A DNA stretch of 64,000 nucleotides, from the NCBI RefSeq assembly GCF_017303375.1, contig NZ_JAFKOH010000001.1, positions 1 to 64,000 on the forward strand. The letters are read 5' to 3'. The stretch is from Bacillus sp. NTK074B (GTDB taxonomy: Bacteria; Bacillota; Bacilli; Bacillales; Bacillaceae_B). A program made the position numbers and the translations under genes. How positions within the stretch are numbered: the first letter of the stretch is position 1; each line of letters opens with the position of its first letter. Below are positions 25,502 to 34,971 of the stretch, piece after piece. The notes under the pieces are model-generated. The model ran no database searches and was not told the DNA's origin. It saw nothing but the letters and a program-made list of their open reading frames with translations.

Positions 25502-26326
25502 ATGAACGTCTATATGTCCGTTGATATGGAAGGCATTACGGGTCTTGTGGATCATACTCATGTGTCATCGAATAAGCATAATTATGAACGTGGAAGAATC
25601 ATTATGACCGATGAAGCGAACGCCGTTGTGACTGCAGCCTTTGATTCAGGCTGCAAAGAAGTACTTGTGAATGATAGTCACTCACAAATGAATAATTTGT
25701 TGATTGAGAGGCTGCACCCTGAAACGAAGCTGATATCTGGTGGCGTGAAACCATATTCCATGGTTCAAGGACTGGATGAAACGTTTGATGGGGCTTTTTT
25801 CGTTGGTTATCATGCCAGGGCTTCCATGAAAGGGGTAATGTCCCATTCCATGATTTTCGGTGTCCGACACATGTATATCAATAATGTGGCAGTTGGTGAA
25901 ATGGGATTTAATGCATACGTTGCCGGGTACTATGGAGTACCAGTGTTAATGGTTGCCGGGGATGATCAGGCAGCACTGGAGGCAGAATCATTGATCCCCA
26001 ATGTGACGACCGCAGTCGTAAAGGAAACCATTTCCCGTTCTGTTGCAAAAAGTCTCACGCCGGAAAAATCAAGACGACTATTAATGAAAAGAACGGAAGA
26101 AGCGATACATAATAAGGGAAATGTACAACCACTTACTCCGCCTGAACATCCTATTTTACGGATTGAGTTTGCCAACTATGGACAGGCGGAGTGGGCGAGT
26201 CTTATGCCGGGAACCGTACATGAAACAGGGACAACGACGGTGAGATTTGCTGCTAAGGATATCCTTGAAGCCTATAGAGCCATGCTTGTCATGACTGAGC
26301 TCGCGATGAGAACAACATTCTGTTAG
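25502..26326 (+). CDS. dppA: D-aminopeptidase DppA
   Basis: DppA is a zinc D-aminopeptidase that forms a decameric ring and removes N-terminal D-residues such as D-Ala from peptides in the cytoplasm. The protein starts MNVYMSVDMEGITGLVD, the family's metal-binding N-terminus (Asp and Glu in SVDMEG). It also has FVGYHARAS and NDSHSQMNN, which supply further ligands. Length is 274 residues, the same as B. subtilis DppA. A GTG at 25493 is in frame, but it lies inside the ribosome site AAAGGAGGTG, so ATG at 25502 is the start. First gene of the dpp-ykf operon. Confidence 0.93.
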   Translation: MNVYMSVDMEGITGLVDHTHVSSNKHNYERGRIIMTDEANAVVTAAFDSGCKEVLVNDSHSQMNNLLIERLHPETKLISGGVKPYSMVQGLDETFDGAFFVGYHARASMKGVMSHSMIFGVRHMYINNVAVGEMGFNAYVAGYYGVPVLMVAGDDQAALEAESLIPNVTTAVVKETISRSVAKSLTPEKSRRLLMKRTEEAIHNKGNVQPLTPPEHPILRIEFANYGQAEWASLMPGTVHETGTTTVRFAAKDILEAYRAMLVMTELAMRTTFC

Positions 26327-26340
26327 AAAGTGTGAGAACA

Positions 26341-27273
26341 ATGAGTACATATCTATTGAAGAGGCTTTTGGCCATGGTCATTACACTATGGCTAATTGTC
26401 ACATTAACGTTTTTCCTGATGCATGCTATACCGGGTTCCCCGTTTAATGAAGAAAGAAATACAAGTGAGATGGTGCAACAAAATCTAGAAGCTCATTATC
26501 ATTTGAATGAGCCATTGATGGTTCAATATTTTCTATATTTAAAATCACTTATTTCATTGGACTTCGGCCCTTCTATCACTCAGCCATCCCAAACAGTGAA
26601 CGATTTGCTGGGAAGGGGATTTCCAATTTCATTTGAACTGGGGATGACAACCCTCGTGATTGCAGTTCTTTCCGGCATTATCCTGGGGGTGCTCGCGGCC
26701 CTTAGACATAATGGAATCATTGACTATATGGCGATGACATTTGCGGTCCTTGGAATTTCAATCCCGAACTTCGTAATGGCGACTTTATTGATTCAACAAG
26801 TGGCGGTCACTTGGGGGATCCTTCCTGTTGCCACATGGACAAGCTGGCGACATATGATTCTTCCTACACTTGCATTAGCAACGGGACCAATGGCAATCAT
26901 TGCCCGTCTCACGCGCTCAAGCATGTTGGAAGTGTTGACACAGGATTATATTAGGACAGCACGTGCTAAAGGATTGTCACCAGTGAAGATTGTAGTGAAA
27001 CACGCTTTAAGAAATGCATTGCTTCCAGTTGTCACGGTACTTGGAACCCTGGCCGCAGGGATATTAACGGGTACTTTCGTCATTGAACAAATCTTTGCCA
27101 TTCCAGGAATGGGTAAGTATTTCGTTGAGAGCATCAATCAGCGTGATTATCCCGTAATCATGGGAACGACTGTATTTTATAGTGCGTTTCTCATTATCAT
27201 GTTGTTCTTAGTCGATTTGGCATATGGTTTCCTGGATCCGCGGATTAAGCTACATAAGAAGGAGGCGAAATAA
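26341..27273 (+). CDS. dppB: Dipeptide ABC transporter permease DppB
   Basis: This is an inner-membrane permease of the oligopeptide/dipeptide ABC family, with six helices and the EAA loop (LRNALLPVVTVLGTLAAGILTG region, about 225-245) that contacts the ATPases. The N-terminus YLLKRLLAMVITLW and the IPGSPFNEERNTSE segment closely match B. subtilis DppB. GTG at 26332 is possible, but ATG at 26341 gives the family's usual start at 310 residues. Its stop overlaps the ATG of dppC (TAATG). Confidence 0.92.
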   Translation: MSTYLLKRLLAMVITLWLIVTLTFFLMHAIPGSPFNEERNTSEMVQQNLEAHYHLNEPLMVQYFLYLKSLISLDFGPSITQPSQTVNDLLGRGFPISFELGMTTLVIAVLSGIILGVLAALRHNGIIDYMAMTFAVLGISIPNFVMATLLIQQVAVTWGILPVATWTSWRHMILPTLALATGPMAIIARLTRSSMLEVLTQDYIRTARAKGLSPVKIVVKHALRNALLPVVTVLGTLAAGILTGTFVIEQIFAIPGMGKYFVESINQRDYPVIMGTTVFYSAFLIIMLFLVDLAYGFLDPRIKLHKKEAK

Positions 27274-28226
27274 TGGGGATTCCACAACAACAAGAGCCAC
27301 TCGTTACTTCAGACGTCAAGGATGAATGGTTTACACCGAAGAAGAGAAATGAAACTGATGCTGAAGCGGTGGTGAGACCGAGTCTTTCCTATTGGCAGGA
27401 TGCCTGGAACCGTCTAATGAAAAATAAGCTCGCTATGCTTGGGTTAATATTCTTAACCGGATTAGTTGTGATGGCAGTCATCGGACCCATCATTTCTCCC
27501 CACGATGTAACGAAGCAAACACTCTCCAACCAAAACCTGCCTCCTTCTGGTGAACACTGGTTTGGTACAGATGATATGGGGAGAGATGTATTTACCCGAA
27601 CCTGGTATGGCGCACGTATATCCCTGTTTGTTGGATTCATGGCAGCACTTATCGATTTTGTGATTGGGATTGTCTATGGTGGCATTTCAGGGTATAAAGG
27701 TGGTAAAACGGATAATGTCATGATGCGAATTGTGGAAATTTTATACGGATTACCTTATTTGCTTGTCGTCATTCTCTTAATGGTGGTCATGGGTCCGGGC
27801 CTCTTGACCATCATCGTTGCCCTGACGGTAACCGGATGGATCGGTATGGCGAGAATTGTAAGGGGACAGGTACTCCAGATAAAGAATTACGAATTTATCT
27901 TAGCTTCTAAAACGTTCGGAACGAAAACGGCGAGGATTATTCGAAAGAACCTCCTTCCTAATACCATGAGACCGATCATTGTACAGATGACACTGACTGT
28001 TCCGAGTGCCATTTTTGCGGAAGCTTTCCTTAGTTTTCTTGGCCTTGGAATTCAGGCACCCTATGCTAGCTGGGGCGTGATGGCAAATGACGGTTTATCT
28101 ACGATTCTATCAGGTTACTGGTGGCGTTTATTCTTCCCGGCACTATTCATTTCATTGACGATGTTTTCATTCAATGTGTTGGGTGACGGATTACAGGATG
28201 CACTTGATCCGAAACTAAGGAGGTAA
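27273..28226 (+). CDS. dppC: Dipeptide ABC transporter permease DppC
   Basis: This is the second permease of the dipeptide importer: 317 residues, with an N-terminal cytoplasmic OppC-type extension of about 45 residues and then six helices. The periplasmic-side motif HWFGTDDMGRDVFTR and the EAA loop KNLLPNTMRPIIVQMTL (about 225-240) are typical. It pairs with DppB to form the channel. ATG overlaps the dppB stop behind AAGGAGGCG. dppD follows after 5 bp. Confidence 0.93.
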   Translation: MGIPQQQEPLVTSDVKDEWFTPKKRNETDAEAVVRPSLSYWQDAWNRLMKNKLAMLGLIFLTGLVVMAVIGPIISPHDVTKQTLSNQNLPPSGEHWFGTDDMGRDVFTRTWYGARISLFVGFMAALIDFVIGIVYGGISGYKGGKTDNVMMRIVEILYGLPYLLVVILLMVVMGPGLLTIIVALTVTGWIGMARIVRGQVLQIKNYEFILASKTFGTKTARIIRKNLLPNTMRPIIVQMTLTVPSAIFAEAFLSFLGLGIQAPYASWGVMANDGLSTILSGYWWRLFFPALFISLTMFSFNVLGDGLQDALDPKLRR

Positions 28227-28231
28227 TCATC

Positions 28232-29242
28232 ATGAGCGAAATTTTATCTGTGCAGGATCTCCACGTCTCATTTACGACATATGGGGGAGAGGTAAAGGCG
28301 GTCAGGGGTGTAAGTTTTGATTTACATAAAGGTGAGACCCTGGCCATTGTAGGGGAGTCGGGCTGTGGAAAGAGTGTCACATCACAGAGTATCATGAGAC
28401 TGATACCGAATCCACCAGGTCGAATTACAGAAGGAAAGATTTTGTTTAAGGGAGAGGATCTCTTGGGCAAATCAGAAGCCCAAATGAGAAAGGTACGTGG
28501 AGCGGATATTTCCATGATCTTTCAGGATCCCATGACAGCACTCAATCCGACCCTGACCATTGGCGATCAAATCATGGAGGGGATTCTTCAGCACAACGAT
28601 ATTTCCAAAAAACAGGCCAAACAAAAAGTGATTGACATGCTGAAACTCGTCAGTATTCCAAATCCGGAAGAGAGGTTAAAGCAGTATCCGCATCAATTCA
28701 GCGGGGGGATGCGGCAGCGGATCGTGATCGCCATGTCACTCGTATGCGAACCGGATGTATTGATTGCCGATGAGCCTACAACTGCCCTGGATGTTACCAT
28801 TCAGGCTCAAATACTGGAATTATTCAAAGAAGTCCAGAAAAAGACGGGTGTCTCCATTATTCTGATCACACATGATTTAGGAGTCGTGGCACAAGTTGCG
28901 GATCGAATAGCCGTCATGTATGCAGGGAAAATAGTAGAGGAAGGGAACAGAAGAGAAATCTTTTACCACTCCCAACACCCATATACTCAAGGGCTACTGA
29001 GATCGGTGCCAAGGCTTGATCTTGAGGGGGAAGACCTGATTCCGATTCCAGGTTCACCGCCTGATCTCTTCTCACCGCCTAGCGGATGCCCTTTTGTTCC
29101 AAGATGTGAAATGGCGATGGAAGTATGCGACCGTGTGTATCCCGTCAAAACGCAGATATCAAAAGAACATCATGTGGACTGCTGGCTACAGGATAAAAGA
29201 GCCAAGGAAATGCTTTCAACGGTCAGTTTAACGATTCGATAA
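28232..29242 (+). CDS. dppD: Dipeptide ABC transporter ATPase DppD
   Basis: The 336-residue ATPase has Walker A GESGCGKS, signature FSGGMRQRI and Walker B VLIADEPTTALD. It also has the OppD-type C-terminal cysteine cluster (GCPFVPRCEMAMEVCD then DCW) that is thought to bind an iron-sulfur cluster in these importers. It powers the DppBC channel, in B. subtilis probably together with YkfD, which is encoded at the end of this operon. ATG at 28232 follows AAGGAGG. Confidence 0.93.
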   Translation: MSEILSVQDLHVSFTTYGGEVKAVRGVSFDLHKGETLAIVGESGCGKSVTSQSIMRLIPNPPGRITEGKILFKGEDLLGKSEAQMRKVRGADISMIFQDPMTALNPTLTIGDQIMEGILQHNDISKKQAKQKVIDMLKLVSIPNPEERLKQYPHQFSGGMRQRIVIAMSLVCEPDVLIADEPTTALDVTIQAQILELFKEVQKKTGVSIILITHDLGVVAQVADRIAVMYAGKIVEEGNRREIFYHSQHPYTQGLLRSVPRLDLEGEDLIPIPGSPPDLFSPPSGCPFVPRCEMAMEVCDRVYPVKTQISKEHHVDCWLQDKRAKEMLSTVSLTIR

Positions 29243-29284
29243 GCTGATTGTTTGATAGATAAATAGTGAAAGAGGGGGAAAATC

Positions 29285-30910
29285 ATGAAAAAAGTAATAT
29301 CCGTTCTTCTAGTGGGAATGCTCCTGTTCGTGCTGGCTGCCTGTACGGCCACGAAAGATGCAGGCAGTGAATCAAGTAGTGGAGACAGCAAGAAAAAAGA
29401 GGAAGGCAAAGTGCTTCATTTGAACAACGGGGCAGAGCCCACATCGTTTGATCCACCGATCGGCTTTGATTCCTATTCATGGACTGCATTGAACAACTTA
29501 ATGGAAGGGATGACCCGACTAAATGCCAATCACGAACCTGAAGCGGCCATGGCTGAAAAGTGGGACGTCTCGGAAGATGGCAAAGTGTATACCTTCCACA
29601 TTAGGGACAATGCCAAATGGTCTAATGGTGATGATGTCACAGCCGGGGATTTCGTATTCGCATGGAAACGCCTTTTAAATCCGGACACAGGTTCTCCGGC
29701 TGCTTTCCTTGGATACTTCATCGAAGGTGGAGAGGCATTCAACACAGGAAAGGGATCAGCCGAGGATGTGAAAGTAGTGGCGAAGGATGAGAAAACATTC
29801 GAGGTTACATTGACAAGTCCACAAGCGTATTTCTTAAGCGTGATTGCGAATCCGGCATTTTTCCCGATCAACGAAAAGGTTGCTACGGAAAATCCGGAAT
29901 GGTTTGCAGAAGCGGATAGTTTCGTCGCTAATGGACCGTTCAAACTGACTGAATGGGAACATGACAGCCACTTCGTCATGGAAAAGAATGATCAATATTG
30001 GGATAAAGATTCAGTGAAATTAGATAAAATTCACTGGGCTATGGTAAACGATACAAATACGGATTATCAATTATACAAAACCGGTGAACTTGATACAGCT
30101 GACGTACCGGCGGATTTAAGTAAACAGTTATTCGAAGAAGGGAAAGTGAAAGTTGAAGACCAGGCTGGAACGTACTTCTATCGTTTCAATTTAGAAAAAG
30201 AGCCCTTCCAAAATCAAAGCATCCGTAAAGCATTCGCCATGGCTGTTGATCAACAGCAAATGGTTGACTTTGTTACAAAGAATCAAGAAAATCCAGCTTA
30301 CGGATTCGTTTCAAAAGGATTTAAAGATCCTTCAGACAAGGACTTCCGTGAATCAAATGGAGACCTGGTGAAAACAGATGTGGAAGAAGCAAAAGCTCTT
30401 TTGAAAAAGGGGATGGAAGAAGAAGGATACGACTCACTTCCGGAAGTCACTTTAACATACAGCACAAGTGATACTCATCAAAAAATTGCTGAGGCACTTC
30501 AACAAATGTTCAAGGAAAACTTAAATGTTGAAGTTAAATTAGCCAATATGGAATGGAACGTATTCCAAGATGAACAAAAGGCTTTGAAATTCCAATTATC
30601 CCGGAGTTCATTCTTAGCAGACTACGCAGATCCGATCAACTTCCTTGAAAATTTCCAAACAGGGCATTCCATGAACCGTACAGGCTGGAGTAATGAGAAA
30701 TATGACACCCTGATCAAACAAGCGATGAATGAAGCCGATGAAGCGAAGCGATTTGACATGATGTATGAGGCAGAGAAAATCCTGATGGATGAAATGCCGA
30801 TCATTCCGATACATTTCTATAATCATGTGTACCTTCAAAATGAAGATGTATCAGGTATCGTCCGTCACCCTGTCGGCTATATGGAATTAAAATGGGCAGA
30901 TAAAAAATAG
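29285..30910 (+). CDS. dppE: Dipeptide-binding lipoprotein DppE
   Basis: The substrate-binding subunit is anchored by lipid at Cys20 of the lipobox LAAC. The mature 520 residues have the SBP_bac_5 fold, with segments such as EGMTRLNANHEPEAAMAEKW and FHIRDNAKWSNGDDVTAGDFVFAWKR (positions about 75-135). It captures dipeptides and, in B. subtilis, murein tripeptides are also linked to this operon. ATG at 29285 follows AAAGAGGGGG. A terminator-like hairpin separates it from ykfA. Confidence 0.92.
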   Translation: MKKVISVLLVGMLLFVLAACTATKDAGSESSSGDSKKKEEGKVLHLNNGAEPTSFDPPIGFDSYSWTALNNLMEGMTRLNANHEPEAAMAEKWDVSEDGKVYTFHIRDNAKWSNGDDVTAGDFVFAWKRLLNPDTGSPAAFLGYFIEGGEAFNTGKGSAEDVKVVAKDEKTFEVTLTSPQAYFLSVIANPAFFPINEKVATENPEWFAEADSFVANGPFKLTEWEHDSHFVMEKNDQYWDKDSVKLDKIHWAMVNDTNTDYQLYKTGELDTADVPADLSKQLFEEGKVKVEDQAGTYFYRFNLEKEPFQNQSIRKAFAMAVDQQQMVDFVTKNQENPAYGFVSKGFKDPSDKDFRESNGDLVKTDVEEAKALLKKGMEEEGYDSLPEVTLTYSTSDTHQKIAEALQQMFKENLNVEVKLANMEWNVFQDEQKALKFQLSRSSFLADYADPINFLENFQTGHSMNRTGWSNEKYDTLIKQAMNEADEAKRFDMMYEAEKILMDEMPIIPIHFYNHVYLQNEDVSGIVRHPVGYMELKWADKK

Positions 30911-30927
30911 TGGTTTGAAAACAGGAT

Positions 30928-30980
30928 GAGTGGAGGGACCCAAAGCCGCATTTTTGGCCGCGCGTCCACTCCCTCTTTTT
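30928..30980 (+). terminator. Partial terminator between dppE and ykfA
   Basis: GAGTGGA (30928-30934) pairs with TCCACTC (30965-30971), with an inner CCAAA-TTTGG hairpin and a T run at 30975-30980. It probably lowers ykf expression relative to dpp rather than ending the operon, because no new promoter is obvious in the 25 bp left. Confidence 0.65.
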
Positions 30981-31005
30981 CTACGAAAGGGGTCCGGAAT
31001 GTGTC

Positions 31006-31944
31006 ATGATGAAACCTGCGAAACTGAATAAAGGAGATATGGTTGGAGTCATCGCTCCTGCAAGCCCTCCGAAAACTGAACCTTTACAAAAAGCAATACG
31101 TTTTCTTGAAGAAGAATTGGGATTAATCGTTAAAATAGGAAATTCTGTATATAAGAAGTATGGTTACCTGGCAGGTGAAGACAGTGATCGAATAGAAGAT
31201 ATTCATAGAATGTTTGAAGATCAAGACGTGAAAGCCATTTTTTGTGCATGTGGAGGTTTTGGAACAGGCCGAATCGTTTCAAAATTAAATTTCGAATTGA
31301 TACGCCAAAATCCGAAAATTTTTTGGGGATATAGTGATATTACTTTTTTACATACTGCCATTCATCAACAAACCGGTCTCGTCACCTTCCATGGACCGAT
31401 GTTAAGTTCTGACATCGGACTCTCTGGCGTTCACAACGCCTCAAAGGATTCGTTTCAGCAGCTTTTCCATACAGAAGACATAGTCTATACGTATGAGAAA
31501 TCCAAACTTGAAACGGTCGTAGAAGGAGTAGCAAACGGTCCCGTCATCGGAGGGAACCTCACCCTATTGGTCAGCACCCTGGGAACACCTTTTGAAATAA
31601 ATACAAAAGGAAAACTTCTATTTATTGAGGATATTGATGAAGAACCATATAAAGTGGATCGAATGGTGAATCAGTTAAAAATGGCTAATAAATTCAATGA
31701 AGCTTCCGGGATTATCATCGGTGACTTCAAGAACTGTGTACCTGAGAAACCTGAACGTTCCCTGACTCTTGATGAGGTACTGATGGAACACATTGCAAGT
31801 GCAGGTAAGCCCGTACTAAAAGGGTTTCATATCGGGCACTCATCCCCAAGTATTGCCATTCCGGTAGGCAGCATAGGAAAGCTGGATACACGGGACCATA
31901 CGTTTACGATTGAAACCGGAGTACGCGGGGGTGTTGATGAATGA
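31006..31944 (+). CDS. ykfA: Murein peptide LD-carboxypeptidase YkfA
   Basis: This is a member of the S66 (LdcA) family, which removes the terminal D-Ala from cytoplasmic murein tetrapeptides. The protein begins AKLNKGDMVGVIAPASPP and has the nucleophile segment FWGYSDITFLH (Ser near residue 110). The later Glu and His lie around FIEDIDEEPYKVDRM and LKGFHIGHSSPSIAIPVG. Length is 312 residues. Two adjacent ATGs (31006, 31009) lie behind a weak ribosome site. The stop overlaps ykfB (ATGA). Confidence 0.9.
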   Translation: MMKPAKLNKGDMVGVIAPASPPKTEPLQKAIRFLEEELGLIVKIGNSVYKKYGYLAGEDSDRIEDIHRMFEDQDVKAIFCACGGFGTGRIVSKLNFELIRQNPKIFWGYSDITFLHTAIHQQTGLVTFHGPMLSSDIGLSGVHNASKDSFQQLFHTEDIVYTYEKSKLETVVEGVANGPVIGGNLTLLVSTLGTPFEINTKGKLLFIEDIDEEPYKVDRMVNQLKMANKFNEASGIIIGDFKNCVPEKPERSLTLDEVLMEHIASAGKPVLKGFHIGHSSPSIAIPVGSIGKLDTRDHTFTIETGVRGGVDE

Positions 31945-33041
31945 ATATTCATCAGCTTGAGACATTCAGGACTGCGGTCCCATTACACACCCCTTTCAAG
32001 ACTGCATTAAGGACGGTGGAAGTGGCAGAAGCCGTCGTCGTAAAATTAATATGCGACAACGGGATCATCGGCTGGGGTGAGGCACCCCCGACCGTGGTGA
32101 TTACGGGTGATAGTCTATCAAGCATAGAGTCTGCCATTCAACAAGTGATCAAACCCGCATTGTTGGGTAAAAGTCTGTTGAACTACGAATATTTATTTCA
32201 ACAACTCCATTCTTTAATTGTACATAATTCAAGCGCGAAGGCAGCTGTGGACATGGCCATATATGATTGCCTGGCACAAAGATGTAATATACCACTCTAT
32301 CAGTTCCTTGGGGGATATCGGCAGGAGCTAGAGACGGATTACACAGTTAGTGTGAATAGTGCGAAGGAGATGGCTGATGATGCAGCCACCTATGTAAAAA
32401 AGGGATTTGACGTATTGAAGATAAAAGTCGGTAAAGATGATATCGCTACAGATATCAAAAGGATCCAGCGAATTCGTGAACGTATAGGATATGATATCAG
32501 AATCCGATTGGATGCCAATCAAGGATGGGAATCTAAAGCAGCTGTGAAAGCAATACGAAAAATGGAAGAGCTTGACCTGCAAATCGAATTAGTCGAGCAG
32601 CCTGTGCCTGCGCATGATATCAGAGGACTGAAAAGAGTGACGGATGAAGTGGAAACACTTATTATGGCAGATGAAAGTGTCTTCTCCCCACATCAAGCCT
32701 TCGAAGTGTTAGAAACCAGGAGCGCGGATTTGATCAACATTAAGCTCATGAAAGCCGGTGGGATTTATCAGGCTCAGAAGATAAGCGATATGGCAGAATT
32801 GTTCGGTGTCGAATGCATGGTGGGGAGCATGATTGAGACACGCTTGGGGATAACTGCCGCTGCTCACTTTGCCGCGAGCAGGAAGAATGTCACACGATTT
32901 GATTTTGATGCTCCACTTATGCTGGCAGAAGATATTGTTGTGGGGGGAATAGTGTACAACGGAAGAAAGATTTCCATGCCGACAAGTTCCGGGCTTGGAA
33001 TAGAACGAGTATCAGTATCAATCAAGGGGGAAGGAAATTGA
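31941..33041 (+). CDS. ykfB: L-Ala-D/L-Glu epimerase YkfB
   Basis: An enolase-superfamily enzyme that converts L-Ala-D-Glu from murein to L-Ala-L-Glu, so ordinary peptidases can use it. Catalytic and metal residues are all visible in the 366-residue protein: KIKVG (the KxK lysines near 160), DANQGW, ELVEQP, MADES and the opposite lysine in NIKLMKAGG. It overlaps ykfA and ykfC by 4 bp at each end, so the three are translationally coupled. Confidence 0.92.
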   Translation: MNIHQLETFRTAVPLHTPFKTALRTVEVAEAVVVKLICDNGIIGWGEAPPTVVITGDSLSSIESAIQQVIKPALLGKSLLNYEYLFQQLHSLIVHNSSAKAAVDMAIYDCLAQRCNIPLYQFLGGYRQELETDYTVSVNSAKEMADDAATYVKKGFDVLKIKVGKDDIATDIKRIQRIRERIGYDIRIRLDANQGWESKAAVKAIRKMEELDLQIELVEQPVPAHDIRGLKRVTDEVETLIMADESVFSPHQAFEVLETRSADLINIKLMKAGGIYQAQKISDMAELFGVECMVGSMIETRLGITAAAHFAASRKNVTRFDFDAPLMLAEDIVVGGIVYNGRKISMPTSSGLGIERVSVSIKGEGN

Positions 33042-33961
33042 CGACTAAAGCACTTATAGCCGTACCTGTTGCGACCGTATGGACCAATCCTGATTCGGTA
33101 CGGGAGGTAGATGAACCTGCCGTTGTGAATCCTGTCAAGATATCAAAATGGTTGGAGACTTTAACACATGAAACTCGATTGGCACTCTGTGATGAAAACC
33201 GTATACAATCTCAAGCGTTATTCGGACAGGAAGTACTCGTTACGGAGGAGCGGAAAGGGTGGTCCCATGTCATTATTCCAGATCAGCCTTCCTCTAAAGA
33301 CAAGCGCGGATATCCCGGTTGGATTCCAAGTGCTCAGCTTACACCAGGTGAGCTCTCTCCTTCTGATTCTTATGCCATAGTAATCAGAGAATTCGCGGAC
33401 TTAATTAACAAAAATAACGAGGCTGAACTAAAACTAAGCTTTCAAACCATTTTGCCGGTTGTGAAAGAGCTTGAAGAGTCAATCGAAGTAGAGACTCCGA
33501 TAGGTACCCGATTCGTAAAACAAGCAGATGTGATTATATCCAATAACAAAGTCAACGATCGAAAAGGAAGTGGTGCGGATATTGTCACTTCAGGAGAAGG
33601 TTTTCTTAACCTTCCCTACCTATGGGGAGGGATGTCAAGCTTCGGGTTTGATTGCTCTGGTTTCAGCTACACGATGTGTAAAGCCCAAGGATACCTGATT
33701 CCCCGTGACGCAAATGATCAGGCGAGAAATGGTACGGATGTACCACTGGATCGTATACTGCCTGGAGACCTGTTGTTTTTTGCTTATGAGGAAGGAAAAG
33801 GGAGTATACATCACGTAGCCATCTATTACGGAGACGATAAAATGATTCATTCGCCAAATACGGGTAAATCTATTGAGATTTTGTCATTTAAAGGCACTTA
33901 TTACGAAAAAGAGCTGTGCGTGGCCAGACGTTACTGGGTAGAAGAGGGGGAATCATCATGA
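33038..33961 (+). CDS. ykfC: Gamma-D-glutamyl-L-diamino acid endopeptidase YkfC
   Basis: This NlpC/P60 cysteine peptidase cleaves the gamma-D-Glu-diamino acid bond of murein peptides in the cytoplasm. The C-terminal domain has the catalytic Cys in FGFDCSGFSYTM and the His in SIHHVAIYYG. SH3b-like domains occupy about residues 1-170. There is no signal peptide, as expected for a recycling enzyme. TTG at 33038 overlaps the ykfB stop and follows AAGGGGGAAGG. Confidence 0.92.
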   Translation: MTTKALIAVPVATVWTNPDSVREVDEPAVVNPVKISKWLETLTHETRLALCDENRIQSQALFGQEVLVTEERKGWSHVIIPDQPSSKDKRGYPGWIPSAQLTPGELSPSDSYAIVIREFADLINKNNEAELKLSFQTILPVVKELEESIEVETPIGTRFVKQADVIISNNKVNDRKGSGADIVTSGEGFLNLPYLWGGMSSFGFDCSGFSYTMCKAQGYLIPRDANDQARNGTDVPLDRILPGDLLFFAYEEGKGSIHHVAIYYGDDKMIHSPNTGKSIEILSFKGTYYEKELCVARRYWVEEGESS

Positions 33962-34962
33962 CGAATCAGAAGTTACTTGAAGTAAAAGAATTAAAGAAAT
34001 ACTTTCAGCTGGAAAAAGGAAAAACCTTGAAAGCAGTGGATCGTATTTCATTTGATATTTACAAGGGGGAGACCTTTGGATTGGTGGGTGAATCCGGATG
34101 TGGAAAATCCACTACCGGACGAACCATTATCGGACTATATGACCGCACGGAAGGTCAAGTGCTGTATAACGGCAAGGATGTCCATGCCCTCTCGGAAAAG
34201 GAAAAGCTATCATTTTACCGGAACATGCAGATGATATTCCAGGATCCATATGCATCACTAAATCCCCGGTCGACGGTTATGGAAATTATAGCTGAACCGA
34301 TGGAAGCACACAATTTATATAAAGATAAAAAAGAGCAGATGAATCGGATTTATCAGCTCTTGGAGGATGTGGGGCTAAATCGCGATCACGCAAATCGCTA
34401 CCCACACGAATTCAGCGGAGGACAGCGTCAAAGGATTGGGATTGCAAGGGCACTTGCGCTAAATCCTGAATTCATTATTGCAGATGAACCGATTTCTGCA
34501 CTAGATGTATCAGTACAGGCTCAAATTGTAAACCTATTGACTAAACTTCAAAGAGATAAAGGATTGACATTTTTATTTATTGCACATGATCTTTCAATGG
34601 TCAAACATATCAGTAATCGTATCGGAGTTATGTATTTAGGACATATTGTTGAACTGACTGAAAGCAAGGAGCTATATAAAAAACCTCTTCACCCATACAC
34701 CCAGGCATTGCTTTCTACCATTCCAATTCCTGATCCGGATGTAGAGGATGCACGGGAACGGATGATCATTCAGGGAGAAATCCCAAGTCCAATCAATCCG
34801 CCCAGTGGTTGCGTATTCAGGACGCGCTGTCCTGCAGCCATGGAAGCTTGCGCCACCCATAAACCTGAATGGCAGGAAGTGGAGGAAAAACATTTTGTTG
34901 CCTGTCACCTTTACGATAAGAAAATGGTAGGAGACCCTGCTGAAGTGGCAGTAACGAAATAA
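33958..34962 (+). CDS. ykfD: Oligopeptide ABC transporter ATPase YkfD
   Basis: An OppF/DppF-type ATPase of 334 residues: Walker A GESGCGKST, signature FSGGQRQRI, Walker B FIIADEPISALD, and a C-terminal Cys-containing segment SGCVFRTRCPAAMEAC. It would supply the second ATPase for the DppBC importer, which has only DppD in its own gene cluster. The frame extends upstream, but ATG at 33958 after AGAGGGGG is the start and overlaps the ykfC stop by 4 bp. Confidence 0.92.
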   Translation: MTNQKLLEVKELKKYFQLEKGKTLKAVDRISFDIYKGETFGLVGESGCGKSTTGRTIIGLYDRTEGQVLYNGKDVHALSEKEKLSFYRNMQMIFQDPYASLNPRSTVMEIIAEPMEAHNLYKDKKEQMNRIYQLLEDVGLNRDHANRYPHEFSGGQRQRIGIARALALNPEFIIADEPISALDVSVQAQIVNLLTKLQRDKGLTFLFIAHDLSMVKHISNRIGVMYLGHIVELTESKELYKKPLHPYTQALLSTIPIPDPDVEDARERMIIQGEIPSPINPPSGCVFRTRCPAAMEACATHKPEWQEVEEKHFVACHLYDKKMVGDPAEVAVTK

Positions 34963-34971
34963 AGGATATTT

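Noticed and set aside
29530..29979. 149-codon minus-strand frame inside dppE
   Set aside because: It is antisense to a clear binding-protein gene and has no ribosome site or family features.
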